From contig JAHDHH010000002.1 of NCBI GenBank assembly GCA_020631405.1, forward strand, positions 46,464-110,463: DNA of 64,000 nucleotides. The letters run 5' to 3'. A model generated the notes under the pieces. It made no database searches. It saw nothing but the letters and a program-made list of their open reading frames with translations, and was not told the origin of the DNA. Of this stretch, positions 17,660 through 27,110 are shown piece by piece. The position numbers and the translations under genes are program-made. Source of the DNA: Saprospiraceae bacterium (GTDB lineage Bacteria > Bacteroidota > Bacteroidia > Chitinophagales > Saprospiraceae). Within the stretch, counting starts at the first letter, position 1. Every line of letters begins with the position of its first letter.

Positions 17660-19717
17660 ATGCAGGTCTTTAGTTCTGTTGTTGGCTTATGCTTAATCTG
17701 TACTCAATTGTATGGACAAGCAAACTTTACATTTGATGCAAATCGCTACAATAATAATGGACAACGTGTAGCCATTGTTGATGCTAGTAGTAATAGTGCA
17801 GGCCCAAGCATTACATTACACTTTCGGGACTTTCAATTGAATTCTCAAGATGATATAGAAGTCTATAGAAGACCAATTGATGGCAATGCAGGTGATTGGC
17901 TCCTAAAAGCTAATCTGACTGCAGGCACTGAATCTTATACAGATCAAGATGTGATCCTAGGACAATCTTATGAGTATCAAGTAAAAAAAGTGATTCCTAA
18001 CTCTGAAGAAAGTGCTACTACATATCTTCTTGCTGGAGTTGAGCATAATCAATATGACTACAATGGTCGGATGATCTTGCTCATTGACGAAACTATAGTT
18101 GAACCCTTGGAAGCTGAAATTAATCAGCTTAGGCAAGACCTCACGGGAGCTGGTTATTTTGTTGAACTACTCACAGCACCAAGAGTAGAAGGGTGGCATG
18201 GAGGGATAGAAGTTGTGAATGTCAAACAATCAATTGTCGATGTCTACAATGCAGCTCCAATAGAAGATAAACCTACTCACTTATTCATCTTAGGTCATGT
18301 TCCTGTGCCAAGGTCAGGTGGAGGTCTACAGGCTCCTGATGGTCACGTGGAGTCTCTTGGGGCAAGAGGGGCAGATACTTATTATGCAGATATTGATGGT
18401 GTATTTACAGATGATATGAGTTTTAATCCAGGAAACCTTAATCACCCGGAAGCTGTAAACCTACCCAATGATTATAAGTGGGATCAAGATCATATTCCAT
18501 CAGAATTGGAGCTAGCTTTTGGACGAGTTGATTTTGCAGATGTCTACAGCCAGTCATTGTCTGAAGTAGAGTTGTTGAAGTCTTATTTGGATAGATTACA
18601 TGCGTATAAGCACGTCATAGGTGATACTGATATGGGAGATAAGACAGCCTTTTACTATGGTTACGATAATAGCAATGATGGAAGTTTCCGAAGTTTACCA
18701 CCAATCTCTGGAGTTGATAATGTCTATGAAATTGCTAATAGCACTAACATGCCAAAGACAATAAGTGAGACTGGCCCCTATCAAATATTTATGCAAAATC
18801 AATTCGTGCCAAACAGTAATGAGTGGAATGCCTCCGGTATGGATGCCACTATTTTCTCTAGTGATCAGAGTTATTGGGGGTTCTGGTGCTCAGAAGAGAA
18901 TGAAAGCTACATTGGTCATATCCGAGGCCTACTTTCCAAACCCACTAAGTGTCTCTCAATATTGTGGACAACTACCGCTGTTAATATTTTTCATCAATTG
19001 GGGTTGGGAGAGACTATAGGGTATGCTACTAGACGAATCATGAATCATAACAGCACCAATAACCTCTATGAGAAACCTGAATCTGATTGGGATACAAATG
19101 ATTGGTGGAATAGGAATCACATGCAAGTATTAGGAGATCCAACTTTGAGAATTAACCAAGTAAGACCAATAGCTAACCTTACAACTACTGAATTGTCCTC
19201 TTCTGCGGTTTTGCTTAATTGGACGGCTAGTACTGAACCAAGTTTAGTGGGTTATCATATCTATAGGGCAGATACTGAATCAGGACCCTATGATAGAATA
19301 TCTACAGATATCGTAACGAGTACAGAATTCCTTCATGAGTCACCCAAGAGTAATGGTTCCTGGTATATGGTCAGAGCAATTAAGCTTGAGACAACGGGAT
19401 CTGGATCTTATTTAAATCCAAGTCAAGGTACTATGATACAATCAGGCTTTTTTCTTAGTAATGAACTCACTGAACTAGAATCAAATCTCATTATCTTGTA
19501 TCCATGTCCAGCGGATGATTTCGTGACTCTTGAAGGCCCTCTAGACAATTACACCTTTGAATTAATAGATTCAAGAGGCAAAATGATTCAACCTATTTTG
19601 AGTAACGAAGAAAAACATGTTATCGATATTGGCCACCTTGAGAGTGGTTGTTTTTTCATCAAAACAACAAGTAAGAAGACAGGCAACACAGGAATCCTAA
19701 CAGTTGTCAAACAATAG
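17660..19717 (+). CDS. Secreted protein with gingipain-fold-like core, Fn3 module and T9SS domain
   Basis: 685 aa. Signal peptide (about 1-20), an Fn3-like sandwich (about 22-125), then a central 130-480 region whose layout (LLIDETI, strand-helix alternation, PTHLFILGHVPVP, then an AFGRVDFAD strand) recalls the C25 gingipain fold. The His-Gly and Cys catalytic pair expected there is not visible: the strand that would carry the Cys reads KCLSILWTTTAV. A second Fn3 module (about 500-600) and a T9SS-type tail (YPCPADDF onward) follow. It may be an inactive or divergent peptidase used for binding. Fold assignment is inferred from strand order only. Confidence 0.65.
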   Translation: MQVFSSVVGLCLICTQLYGQANFTFDANRYNNNGQRVAIVDASSNSAGPSITLHFRDFQLNSQDDIEVYRRPIDGNAGDWLLKANLTAGTESYTDQDVILGQSYEYQVKKVIPNSEESATTYLLAGVEHNQYDYNGRMILLIDETIVEPLEAEINQLRQDLTGAGYFVELLTAPRVEGWHGGIEVVNVKQSIVDVYNAAPIEDKPTHLFILGHVPVPRSGGGLQAPDGHVESLGARGADTYYADIDGVFTDDMSFNPGNLNHPEAVNLPNDYKWDQDHIPSELELAFGRVDFADVYSQSLSEVELLKSYLDRLHAYKHVIGDTDMGDKTAFYYGYDNSNDGSFRSLPPISGVDNVYEIANSTNMPKTISETGPYQIFMQNQFVPNSNEWNASGMDATIFSSDQSYWGFWCSEENESYIGHIRGLLSKPTKCLSILWTTTAVNIFHQLGLGETIGYATRRIMNHNSTNNLYEKPESDWDTNDWWNRNHMQVLGDPTLRINQVRPIANLTTTELSSSAVLLNWTASTEPSLVGYHIYRADTESGPYDRISTDIVTSTEFLHESPKSNGSWYMVRAIKLETTGSGSYLNPSQGTMIQSGFFLSNELTELESNLIILYPCPADDFVTLEGPLDNYTFELIDSRGKMIQPILSNEEKHVIDIGHLESGCFFIKTTSKKTGNTGILTVVKQ

Positions 19718-19736
19718 AGAATTGATCTTTATTGGT

Positions 19737-19964
19737 TTACAAGGCTTCAAATTCACGTTTTCTATCAGCATACCACGCCTTCATGTCTGCTGGGTTGTGC
19801 ATGAGTTCTGTCATTTTCTGCATAGCTGTGATGTGTGCTTGATCACCAAGCTTATACATCTTCATGCCATGGGCCTTGCTGAGCTCAGCTATTTCTTCAA
19901 AGGTATTAGCCTCAAAGGTTTCATTACAGGCTCCTCCTAACTGTAGACAAGTCATTGCTTTCAT
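19737..19964 (-). CDS. DUF1059 small protein
   Basis: 75 aa. MKAMTCLQLGGACNETFEA is the family start, with Cys6 and Cys13, followed by EEIAELSKAHGMKMYKLGD. DUF1059 proteins are small soluble proteins of unknown function; the two Cys hint at metal or redox chemistry. Normal length, single gene. Confidence 0.8.
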   Translation of the reverse strand: MKAMTCLQLGGACNETFEANTFEEIAELSKAHGMKMYKLGDQAHITAMQKMTELMHNPADMKAWYADRKREFEAL

Positions 19965-20029
19965 ATCAATCTCTGGTTGTTGATTAATATAAAGTTACAA
20001 TTCTAAATGGAATATTGCCTTACTGTAGC

Positions 20030-20410
20030 CTACTTCATATCTATAGCTTTCTTGCGTTGTTTTAGCAACTTTGAGACATCTAAAACTTCGCCATCGTAGT
20101 TGTCTTTTGAGATTTCGATTAGTACTCTTTTCTTGCCTTTATACTTAAAGAAGACCTTTTGACCAATCTTGAGAGTAACCCCACTATTAGAAAAAGGAGA
20201 AAGATTAGGGTTCATCACGGTAGGTATAATCAATGGTATTGACTTAGCTGAGTTGTTTCTGAATGTCAAAGTGACATAAGTATCTTTCTCAAGAACAAGA
20301 GATGTACCTTCAACGAAAGCCTCTGCCGAGTTAACTTGAACAAAGTTGGCGTTTTGGAAACTGGAAAATAGAAGTGTTACAAGTGCGGTGAATAGTAAAT
20401 TCATAGACAA
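20030..20410 (-). CDS. Small exported protein, function unknown
   Basis: 126 aa with a likely signal peptide (MSMNLLFTALVTLLFSSFQNANF). The rest looks like one beta-sandwich (alternating strands such as TYVTLTFRNNSAKSIPLII) with a basic C-terminus (KQRKKAIDMK). No family recognised. It is separated from both neighbours by more than 60 bases. Confidence 0.6.
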   Translation of the reverse strand: MSMNLLFTALVTLLFSSFQNANFVQVNSAEAFVEGTSLVLEKDTYVTLTFRNNSAKSIPLIIPTVMNPNLSPFSNSGVTLKIGQKVFFKYKGKKRVLIEISKDNYDGEVLDVSKLLKQRKKAIDMK

Positions 20411-20809
20411 GGAATTGATTGTATTTAATAATGCTATTTAGACATGAAGTAATGCTGATTGTTTAACGAATAGACCATTTTTCGACGAAAGTCAGTGTTT
20501 TGATTAGCTTTAATAAGGAGGAATTACTAAGTGAACCAAAAAAAACTGACCCCAAAAGAGGAGTCAGTAATCTATATGAAAAAACTATCTTGCTTGTTGA
20601 AACATTAGGGTTGTAAGTCACCTAATGATAAGAATATCAGTAAGATACGAAATATTTCGCTACTGGTGTTGCTTAGTGAGGTAGAATGTTTTCCAAGAGA
20701 CTTGTTAGAGATAATACTCATAGCCCTCAAAGATGTACCATATTGCAAGTATCAAGGATATGATAAACCAAGTTAGATGATTGAAGTTTTGCAAGGGCAG
20801 AACCGAATA
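20411..20809. other. 399-bp intergenic region with a minus-strand terminator
   Basis: No recognisable gene. A minus-strand terminator stands at 20538-20568. Between it and the PCD stop lies about 240 bases containing a palindrome CGAAATATTTCG, a CATTAGG/CCTAATG stem, and a 38-codon open frame on the minus strand (20605-20721). This could be a small RNA, a tiny peptide gene, or only a long 3' untranslated tail of the PCD transcript. Confidence 0.5.
20538..20568 (-). terminator. Intrinsic terminator on the minus strand
   Basis: Read leftward: stem ACTGACTCC with GGGGTCAGT (one U-G pair), a six-base loop TCTTTT, then eight T. It lies 242 bases after the PCD gene, so the transcript carries a long 3' stretch or a separate small RNA. 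Confidence 0.75.
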
Positions 20810-21049
20810 CTAAGAGTTAGTCAAGAGTTGAGTGATTGACTTTGCTAGTATCCTATCTTTCTCAGTGATCACATTTCCAGCATCATGGGTGGTAAGGCTG
20901 ATTGATACCTTATTATAGACATTTGTCCACTCTGGATGGTGGTGCTGTTGTTCTGCAAGCATGGCTACTCTAGTCATAAAAGCAAAGGCTTCGCTAAAAT
21001 TATTAAATTCAAAATTGCAGACTAGCCTATTGTTTTCTTCCTTCCACAT
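20810..21049 (-). CDS. Pterin-4a-carbinolamine dehydratase family protein
   Basis: Dehydrates 4a-hydroxytetrahydropterin after aromatic amino acid hydroxylation. 79 aa with the active-site motif HHPEW at 37-41 and His55 in LTTHDAG. The family's N-terminal helix (about 15-20 residues before the W of MW) is missing from this reading; a shorter form is known in the phylum, or an upstream non-ATG start could be used. No phenylalanine hydroxylase is nearby. It follows the membrane protein gene by 60 bases. Confidence 0.85.
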   Translation of the reverse strand: MWKEENNRLVCNFEFNNFSEAFAFMTRVAMLAEQQHHHPEWTNVYNKVSISLTTHDAGNVITEKDRILAKSITQLLTNS

Positions 21050-21108
21050 TGATAGCGTATTATGAGTTATAGAATGCTGAGTAGTCCTTTCACTATTCGT
21101 AGGTTACC

Positions 21109-21621
21109 TTATCCAGCAAATCTTTTGAACCCATAGCGAATCAAGAAGAGTAAGCCAACAAAACACAGCAAGACATATTGGATGGGCATGTAGGTAAATG
21201 CAATGATGCCAATCCGAGTCCTATCTAAGAGGTACATCAATAACATCACTACGGCTATAGTCATGACCAAGCCTGACAATTTGCCAAAGCCAGGCAGATA
21301 TTTTAATTCTACATTTCGCTTAATGAGCCAAACTGAGATGACCATTAGCATTATGGGTAAGACTTGTACATAGAGGTTGGTATCAAAGATGCTTTGTCTC
21401 TCGAAGAGGAAAAGATAGATACTAAAGAACAATGCAAAGATTCCTGGAATCATCACCAAGTATATCAAAGTACTGTAGATATAGTTCCACGGCACTTCTT
21501 CTCCTTCGTCCTTACAGACGATGAAGTTAAGCACCAAGATAATAATCGGAATGGCTAGCGCAAAGCCAATCACAAGAGTGGGGTTATCAGAGAGTCTCTG
21601 TATACTTTCTCCTAATGTCAT
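21109..21621 (-). CDS. Integral membrane protein, function unknown
   Basis: About 170 aa with five to six hydrophobic segments and short charged loops (CKDEGEEVPWNY between the first two). I prefer the ATG at 21621 (MTLGESIQRL), just past the sucB stop, to the ATG at 21669, which would overlap sucB by 35 bases; the choice does not alter the membrane part. No family recognised. Probably in the sucB transcript. Confidence 0.65.
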   Translation of the reverse strand: MTLGESIQRLSDNPTLVIGFALAIPIIILVLNFIVCKDEGEEVPWNYIYSTLIYLVMIPGIFALFFSIYLFLFERQSIFDTNLYVQVLPIMLMVISVWLIKRNVELKYLPGFGKLSGLVMTIAVVMLLMYLLDRTRIGIIAFTYMPIQYVLLCFVGLLFLIRYGFKRFAG

Positions 21622-21634
21622 ATCCTTGTATTGA

Positions 21635-22852
21635 TTAGAGTCCCATAAGTAATTTAGTAGGATCTTCAAGAAGTTCTTTCACTTTGACAAGGAAGGTTAC
21701 AGATGATGATCCATCTATGATTCTATGATCATAAGACATTGCAAGATACATCATTGGTCTGATTTTGATTTCACCATTGACAGCTACAGGTCTTTGCATG
21801 ATACTATGCATACCTAGAATAGCAGACTGAGGTCTATTGATGATTGGTGTACTCATCATTGATCCGAATACTCCACCATTGGTAATCGTAAATGTACCAC
21901 CAGACATCTCTTCAAGAGTCAACTTCCCATCTCTAGCCTTCACCGCTAAAGCTTTGATTTTCTTTTCTATATCAGCGAATCCAAGAGACTCGACATTGTG
22001 TACTGGAGGTACTACCAAGCCTGTCGGAGTTGATATTGCTATGCTAATATCAGCATAGTCATGGTAGATAACTTCGTTACCATCAATCTGAGCATTGACC
22101 TCTGGATATTGCATAAGTGCAGTTGCACAGGCTTTAGCAAAGAGCGACATGTAGCCTAACTTAACACCATACTTCTCAACGAAGCTCTCTTGGTAAGTCT
22201 TTCTCAATGCCTGGATATTGGTCAAGTCGACTTCATTGAAAGTAGTCAACATAGCTGTTTCGTTCTTAGCAGCCACTAGTCTTGACGCAATCGTTCTTCT
22301 CATTCTACTCATCTTCTCTCTTCTCATCTCTCTAGAGAATGCAACTTGAGGCTCAGAAGCTGGTGCCTCTACAGCTACTGGCGCTGCTTTTGGTGCAGAA
22401 ACAGCTTTTTGAGCATCTTCCTTAGTCACTCTGCCATCTTTCCCAGTACCTTGAACTGCTGCTGGGTCTACACCACCTTCTCTAAGTATTTTGCCTGCTG
22501 CAGGGCTTGGATGTCCTGTAGCGTAATTAGCTGACTGTGTGGCTGGTGGCGGAGTTGCTGATTCTACTGCGGGACTAGGTGCTGCAGCCACAGGTGCTCC
22601 TGCAGGTTTAGCGGCGCTAGTATCTATCTTAGCTACTAGAGCACCGATCTCTAGGTCATCTCCTTCTGCCGCTACATAGGTCAGTACTCCTGCAGCTTCT
22701 GCTGGAAATTCGAGAGTGGCTTTGTCTGATTCAAATTCGCAGATTGGTTCGTCTATGTTGACATATTCTCCATCTTGTTTTAACCATTGTGACAATGTAA
22801 CCTCAGTTATTGACTCACCAATAGTTGGCACTTTCATTTCTACGATGCTCAT
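21635..22852 (-). CDS. sucB: Dihydrolipoyl succinyltransferase, E2 of 2-oxoglutarate dehydrogenase
   Basis: Transfers the succinyl group to CoA in the TCA cycle. 405 aa: lipoyl domain with the modified Lys44 in SDKATLE; Ala/Pro linker (about 78-112); E3-binding domain ([14 protein letters not shown] to KEDAQK, about 113-150); catalytic domain with His376 and Asp380 in DHRIIDG. The ending [16 protein letters not shown] is typical of succinyl E2 rather than pyruvate E2. sucA is not beside it, unlike in many bacteria. A promoter box lies 25 bases upstream. Confidence 0.95.
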   Translation of the reverse strand: MSIVEMKVPTIGESITEVTLSQWLKQDGEYVNIDEPICEFESDKATLEFPAEAAGVLTYVAAEGDDLEIGALVAKIDTSAAKPAGAPVAAAPSPAVESATPPPATQSANYATGHPSPAAGKILREGGVDPAAVQGTGKDGRVTKEDAQKAVSAPKAAPVAVEAPASEPQVAFSREMRREKMSRMRRTIASRLVAAKNETAMLTTFNEVDLTNIQALRKTYQESFVEKYGVKLGYMSLFAKACATALMQYPEVNAQIDGNEVIYHDYADISIAISTPTGLVVPPVHNVESLGFADIEKKIKALAVKARDGKLTLEEMSGGTFTITNGGVFGSMMSTPIINRPQSAILGMHSIMQRPVAVNGEIKIRPMMYLAMSYDHRIIDGSSSVTFLVKVKELLEDPTKLLMGL

Positions 22853-22877
22853 AGTTAAGATTTGTTTAATTTTAATA

Positions 22878-22885
22878 CAAATATA
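22878..22885 (-). promoter_or_regulatory. -7 promoter box of sucB
   Basis: Reads TATATTTG on the minus strand, an exact match, 25 bases before the sucB ATG. The -33 TTG is not evident. It shares the divergent 135-bp gap with the promoter of the DUF5916 gene. Confidence 0.55.
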
Positions 22886-22931
22886 AATTGACTCGCTTAG
22901 AGAAGCTTATATTTACTCTGGAATGCCACAT

Positions 22932-22961
22932 TTGACTTAGCCTTCCCTCAAATTATTTTTA
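22932..22961 (+). promoter_or_regulatory. Promoter of the DUF5916 gene
   Basis: TTG at 22932-22934, then 19 bases, then TATTTTTA at 22954-22961 (one mismatch to TAnnTTTG). The spacing is ideal for the Bacteroidota primary sigma factor. The start codon lies 26 bases further. Confidence 0.55.
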
Positions 22962-22987
22962 GCCAAGTCTAAATATAGCCCACTACA

Positions 22988-25417
22988 ATGAAATGCCTCA
23001 ATTCCTTTTGTCTACTCTTGGTACTCCTTTGTTTGAATACAGCATACTCTCAGACTAAGACTCTTCAAACTCATCGAACGACAGAGTTGATTACCATTGA
23101 TGGAGATCTATCTGAATGGGTCGATGCACCAGAAGTCTCTGGGTTCACACAGCTAGAACCAAAACCAGGAGACCCATCTAAATACAAGAATGTAGTCAAG
23201 GTCCTCTATGACAATACTGCCCTCTACGTAGCTGCCGAACTGTATGATACAATATCTCTAGTCAGAGCTGACTTGTCAGCTAGGGATGAAGTAAACAATG
23301 CTGATTGGTTTGGGGTCCTTCTTGATACCTATAAGAATGGACTAACAGGAGTTTCCTTTAAGGTAACTGCTTCAGGTGTCCAACTTGATGATAAGTGGAC
23401 AGGTGATGACGAAGATTCTGCATGGGATGCTGTCTGGGATAGTGAGGTCAGGTATTATGATGATAAGTGGGTAGTAGAAATGGAGATACCCTATGCTGCT
23501 CTTCGATTTTCAGAAGAAGATGTCCAAGAGTGGTATATACAATTCGCAAGATATACAAGGCGAAGTCGGGAGTTTGCCCATTGGGCAGCGATAGATCCCA
23601 ACAAAGATGGTACCATTAGACAATCTGGAGTGCTATCTGGTCTAGAACAAATAGTATCTCCACTTAGGCTCTCCCTCACCCCTTTTGTTGTAGGCAACTA
23701 TACTAACCTAGAAGGAGAAGGCAATACTAGCTTCAGTGCTGGGATGGACCTGAAGTATGGAATTAATGAGGCGTTTACCTTAGATATGACAGTGATACCC
23801 GATTTTAGTCAGGTTCAATCAGATGATCAAGTAGTCAACTTAGGTCCTTTTGAAGTATTCTTCGAGGAGAGGCGACAGTTTTTCACAGAGGGTACTGAGT
23901 TGTTTAACCGAGCAGGTATTTTCTATTCTAGGAGGGTAGGTGGTGACTTATTCTACCAAGACAATATTGATAGTGCCTCTGATTCGTTGTCAGTTTCTGG
24001 GATACTTCCAAAGGCACAGCTCATCAATGCCACCAAGGTATCTGGAAGGTTTGCCAATGGATCAGGTCTTGGTATATTCAATGCTGTAGAGGCTCAAAGT
24101 ATGGCAACTACCACTGATAGTCTTGGTAATACGGCTATGATTCAGGCACATCCACTGACTAACTATAGTGTGCTTGTCTATGACCATGCACTAAAACACA
24201 ATTCTTATATCAGTTTGGTCAATACCAATGTGATGCGACAGGGATCAGCCTATGACGCCAATGTCACAGGCACGGAGTTTCAGATTAGAGACAAGGAGCA
24301 GAAGTATCAAGTGTATGGAGATGGTGCTGTTCATCAAAAATTCTTAGAAGATGGCGTTGACATTGGTCATAAAGCTAGTCTAGAAGTGAGTGATATCAGT
24401 GGCAAGTGGACATCTACCCTCGGATATGGGGAAGAAAGCGCAAACTATGATCCGAACGACCTAGGCTTTCTCTTTAGCCCGAACGAACGTGGCGGTTATA
24501 TCAATGTGAGGTACTCTGAGTTTGAGCCAAAACACTTTACTCGGTGGAATGCCTGGGCCTATGCCAACATAAATGGCCTCTATAAGCCCTCGGTATTGAC
24601 TTCTGGTGGGATCAGTGCTGGTGGGTTTTGGTTTACGAAGAAGTTTTTTGCCTTTGGTGGTTGGGCAAGATATAACCCCAAAAGCAAAGACTACTTCGAG
24701 CCTAGGACATCTGATTTTTCTAAGTATTATGCCTTCCCGAGTTTCTTTGGGTTTGGACCGTTTATTTCTACAGACTGGAGTAAGAAGTATGCTCTTGATG
24801 TCAGGCTTGAGCACTATCACAACTTTGATAATCCAAGGCGTGAGACTACCCTTACTATTGCTCCTAGAATCCAGGTCAATGCTAGTTGTTTCTTATTCTT
24901 AGAAACACAGGTAAGTTGGTTTAGAAATAAGGAGGCATTTATTGACAAGGATGCATTTGATTATGCCTTGTATGGACTAAGCAATGACGATGTGGCCTTC
25001 GGTCTGAGAAATCGACAGATTGTAAATAATTCAATGAGGTTTAATTACATCTTTACCAATAAAATGTCACTTAATTTTAGAGTAAGACACTATTGGGATA
25101 AGGTAGATTATGATGCATATTATAAGCTAAACAATGATGGGAGCTTGACTACTCTTGCCTATGATGGCCTTGATGATGATGGAGATAAAGTCTATAAAGG
25201 CAATTTCAATTTCTTCAATGTCGACCTCAATTATATTTGGAGGTTTGCACCGGGTAGTGATATGATACTCACCTACAAAAACAATGCGTTCAGTGATCCA
25301 CAACTTGAGCAATATGTCGAAAACTTCAATAGTCTTTTCGAGCAAAACTCTAACCACTTAGTCTCATTGAAAATATTGTATTTCTTGGATTGGAATAGTT
25401 TGCGGCCAGCGTCTTAG
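22988..25417 (+). CDS. DUF5916 outer-membrane protein with CBM9-like N-domain
   Basis: 809 aa. Signal peptide to about residue 22, a CBM9-like sandwich (about 25-215: ITIDGDLSEWVDAPE, LYVAAELYD, WVVEMEIPYAALRF, HWAAI), then the DUF5916 part whose repeated aromatic strands look like an outer-membrane barrel (FEVFFEERRQFFTEG is a hallmark). The family is thought to bind or pass carbohydrate or other ligands, without a proven function. The stop overlaps the convergent esterase stop by four bases. Confidence 0.85.
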   Translation: MKCLNSFCLLLVLLCLNTAYSQTKTLQTHRTTELITIDGDLSEWVDAPEVSGFTQLEPKPGDPSKYKNVVKVLYDNTALYVAAELYDTISLVRADLSARDEVNNADWFGVLLDTYKNGLTGVSFKVTASGVQLDDKWTGDDEDSAWDAVWDSEVRYYDDKWVVEMEIPYAALRFSEEDVQEWYIQFARYTRRSREFAHWAAIDPNKDGTIRQSGVLSGLEQIVSPLRLSLTPFVVGNYTNLEGEGNTSFSAGMDLKYGINEAFTLDMTVIPDFSQVQSDDQVVNLGPFEVFFEERRQFFTEGTELFNRAGIFYSRRVGGDLFYQDNIDSASDSLSVSGILPKAQLINATKVSGRFANGSGLGIFNAVEAQSMATTTDSLGNTAMIQAHPLTNYSVLVYDHALKHNSYISLVNTNVMRQGSAYDANVTGTEFQIRDKEQKYQVYGDGAVHQKFLEDGVDIGHKASLEVSDISGKWTSTLGYGEESANYDPNDLGFLFSPNERGGYINVRYSEFEPKHFTRWNAWAYANINGLYKPSVLTSGGISAGGFWFTKKFFAFGGWARYNPKSKDYFEPRTSDFSKYYAFPSFFGFGPFISTDWSKKYALDVRLEHYHNFDNPRRETTLTIAPRIQVNASCFLFLETQVSWFRNKEAFIDKDAFDYALYGLSNDDVAFGLRNRQIVNNSMRFNYIFTNKMSLNFRVRHYWDKVDYDAYYKLNNDGSLTTLAYDGLDDDGDKVYKGNFNFFNVDLNYIWRFAPGSDMILTYKNNAFSDPQLEQYVENFNSLFEQNSNHLVSLKILYFLDWNSLRPAS

Positions 25418-26355
25418 TCTCCAAGGTAGTGTGCTAACACAAAGTCACTAATCCACTTTTGGGTTTTTGCTTTTTGAGCTTCGCTTGCTCCTCTGAATGC
25501 ATGGTCCACACTGTCTAACACATGATAATCATAGACTACGTCTAGTGAATCTAAATAGTTAATCAACACTTCAGATTGTGAGATTGGAACTACTCTATCT
25601 TGATTACCATGGATAATGAGGGTAGGAGGACTAGCATTGTGAATATATTGGACTGGAGAATTAGCCAACGCCAAAGCTTTTGCACGATCAACTTCTACTT
25701 CAGGGTCGAAGCCAAACAGCATCTTCGGAATATCCATATCACCTAGAAAAGGAATCTGCTCCTTGATAGTATCAATGAAAGGAATCTGTTGTTGATAAAG
25801 AGTATAAAGATCTGTCGGTCCGTAGACATCAACGATATATTGAATCTTGGCCTGATGTCCTGCCTCAAGGTAGCCCGTCATCAAAGCTAGGTGGGCACCA
25901 GCTGACTCTCCCATAACCCCGATATTTTCCACATCAAAGTTATACGTCTCTGCATTTTCTAGAATCCAATCAGCTGCATCATAGGCATCTATGACACAGT
26001 CAGGAAAGGGTGACCTCTCTTCAGTAGCCAATGCATACTCTGGACTGACCACCGCATAACCTTGTGCTCTCAGAGTGTTGATAGCACCATGAAATCTTGC
26101 ATTATTAATGGATTCTTTCCGACCAATCATCCAAGCTCCTCCATGAAAATAGAGCACTACTGGACTTTGGCTATACACCTGATTAGTCGGTTGATAGAGA
26201 TCTATGTGCTTATCCCCTTTATAATGAATATTGAACTCTAAGTCACCATGAAGCACTGGGGCATCATTGTATATCATGAAGCCAGCTATCATACTCACTA
26301 GCCCAAGTAGGAGAATGCCGCAAAGGATAATTAGAATTTTTATAACACGATACAC
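25414..26355 (-). CDS. Membrane-anchored alpha/beta-hydrolase esterase (HSL / BD-FAE type)
   Basis: 313 aa. One N-terminal membrane helix (about 5-28), then an esterase with oxyanion HGGAW at 71-75, nucleophile Ser151 in GESAG, a late DRVVP acid region and His in VDHAF. This is the layout of hormone-sensitive-lipase-like carboxylesterases. It begins one base after the stop of the NAD-binding gene upstream, so the two are one transcript. The substrate is unknown. Confidence 0.85.
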   Translation of the reverse strand: MYRVIKILIILCGILLLGLVSMIAGFMIYNDAPVLHGDLEFNIHYKGDKHIDLYQPTNQVYSQSPVVLYFHGGAWMIGRKESINNARFHGAINTLRAQGYAVVSPEYALATEERSPFPDCVIDAYDAADWILENAETYNFDVENIGVMGESAGAHLALMTGYLEAGHQAKIQYIVDVYGPTDLYTLYQQQIPFIDTIKEQIPFLGDMDIPKMLFGFDPEVEVDRAKALALANSPVQYIHNASPPTLIIHGNQDRVVPISQSEVLINYLDSLDVVYDYHVLDSVDHAFRGASEAQKAKTQKWISDFVLAHYLGD

Positions 26356-27024
26356 TTACTTTGAATTTACATAGTCAATAATCTGAGCATTCTCTAAAAC
26401 TGATTCTTGTGGAGGCATAATTCCACACTTAAACATAACTAGACCCAATTGGTTTGAAGTAATACTGAGTTGTGTTCCTAACATTTTAATCAATGGGTAT
26501 AGAGCTCTTGAGACTCTATACATTAAGTTAGGCTCATACCGCTTTTCAACAGGATAGATATAACTAGGACGGAGAATTGTCAAGTTGCCAAAGTCACAAG
26601 ATTGTAAATGATTCTCTGCCATACCCTTGTATTTTGCGAAAGCAACCTTGCTCTGCTCAGTAGTGTCAGCACCATTTCCACTGAGAAAAACCACATTAGC
26701 CTTGGGACTATTTATGCTGAGCATATCTCCAAATGCTCTAGTATAGTCAACTGTAATCTGCTTGAACACATTATCTGGTACAGCTCCAGTGTAGACTCCA
26801 ATACAGAAGTAGGCGGCATCCACATCACTGAACACTTGTTCTAAGCCGCTATAATTCTCAAAATCGCTATGAATGATTTCAGTAACCTTTTCAGATGAAA
26901 TACCAAGTGACTTCCTTCCAATAGAAATCACCTCACCAACTTCATCAGCATTGATACAATGCTTAAGTACTATTCCACCTACCATACCTGATGCTCCAGT
27001 AATGAGAACTTTTTTACCTATCAT
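26356..27024 (-). CDS. NAD(P)-binding Rossmann protein (atypical SDR, HTATIP2-like)
   Basis: 222 aa. Starts with the nucleotide loop ITGASGMVGG, followed by an Ile-rich Rossmann core, FLSGNGADTTEQSKVAFAKYKG (Ser/Tyr-Lys-like catalytic stretch near 115-135) and LRPSYIYP. The size and pattern match small epimerase-like or NAD(P)H-binding oxidoreductases. The ligand is not predictable. First gene of the pair with the esterase. Confidence 0.8.
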   Translation of the reverse strand: MIGKKVLITGASGMVGGIVLKHCINADEVGEVISIGRKSLGISSEKVTEIIHSDFENYSGLEQVFSDVDAAYFCIGVYTGAVPDNVFKQITVDYTRAFGDMLSINSPKANVVFLSGNGADTTEQSKVAFAKYKGMAENHLQSCDFGNLTILRPSYIYPVEKRYEPNLMYRVSRALYPLIKMLGTQLSITSNQLGLVMFKCGIMPPQESVLENAQIIDYVNSK

Positions 27025-27110
27025 AGTTGCTTTGTGTCTATCTTATAGAAACAAAATACAATCCTATTGTTCTATAATGTATAGATTCATGAAATAATCA
27101 ACAATCAATT

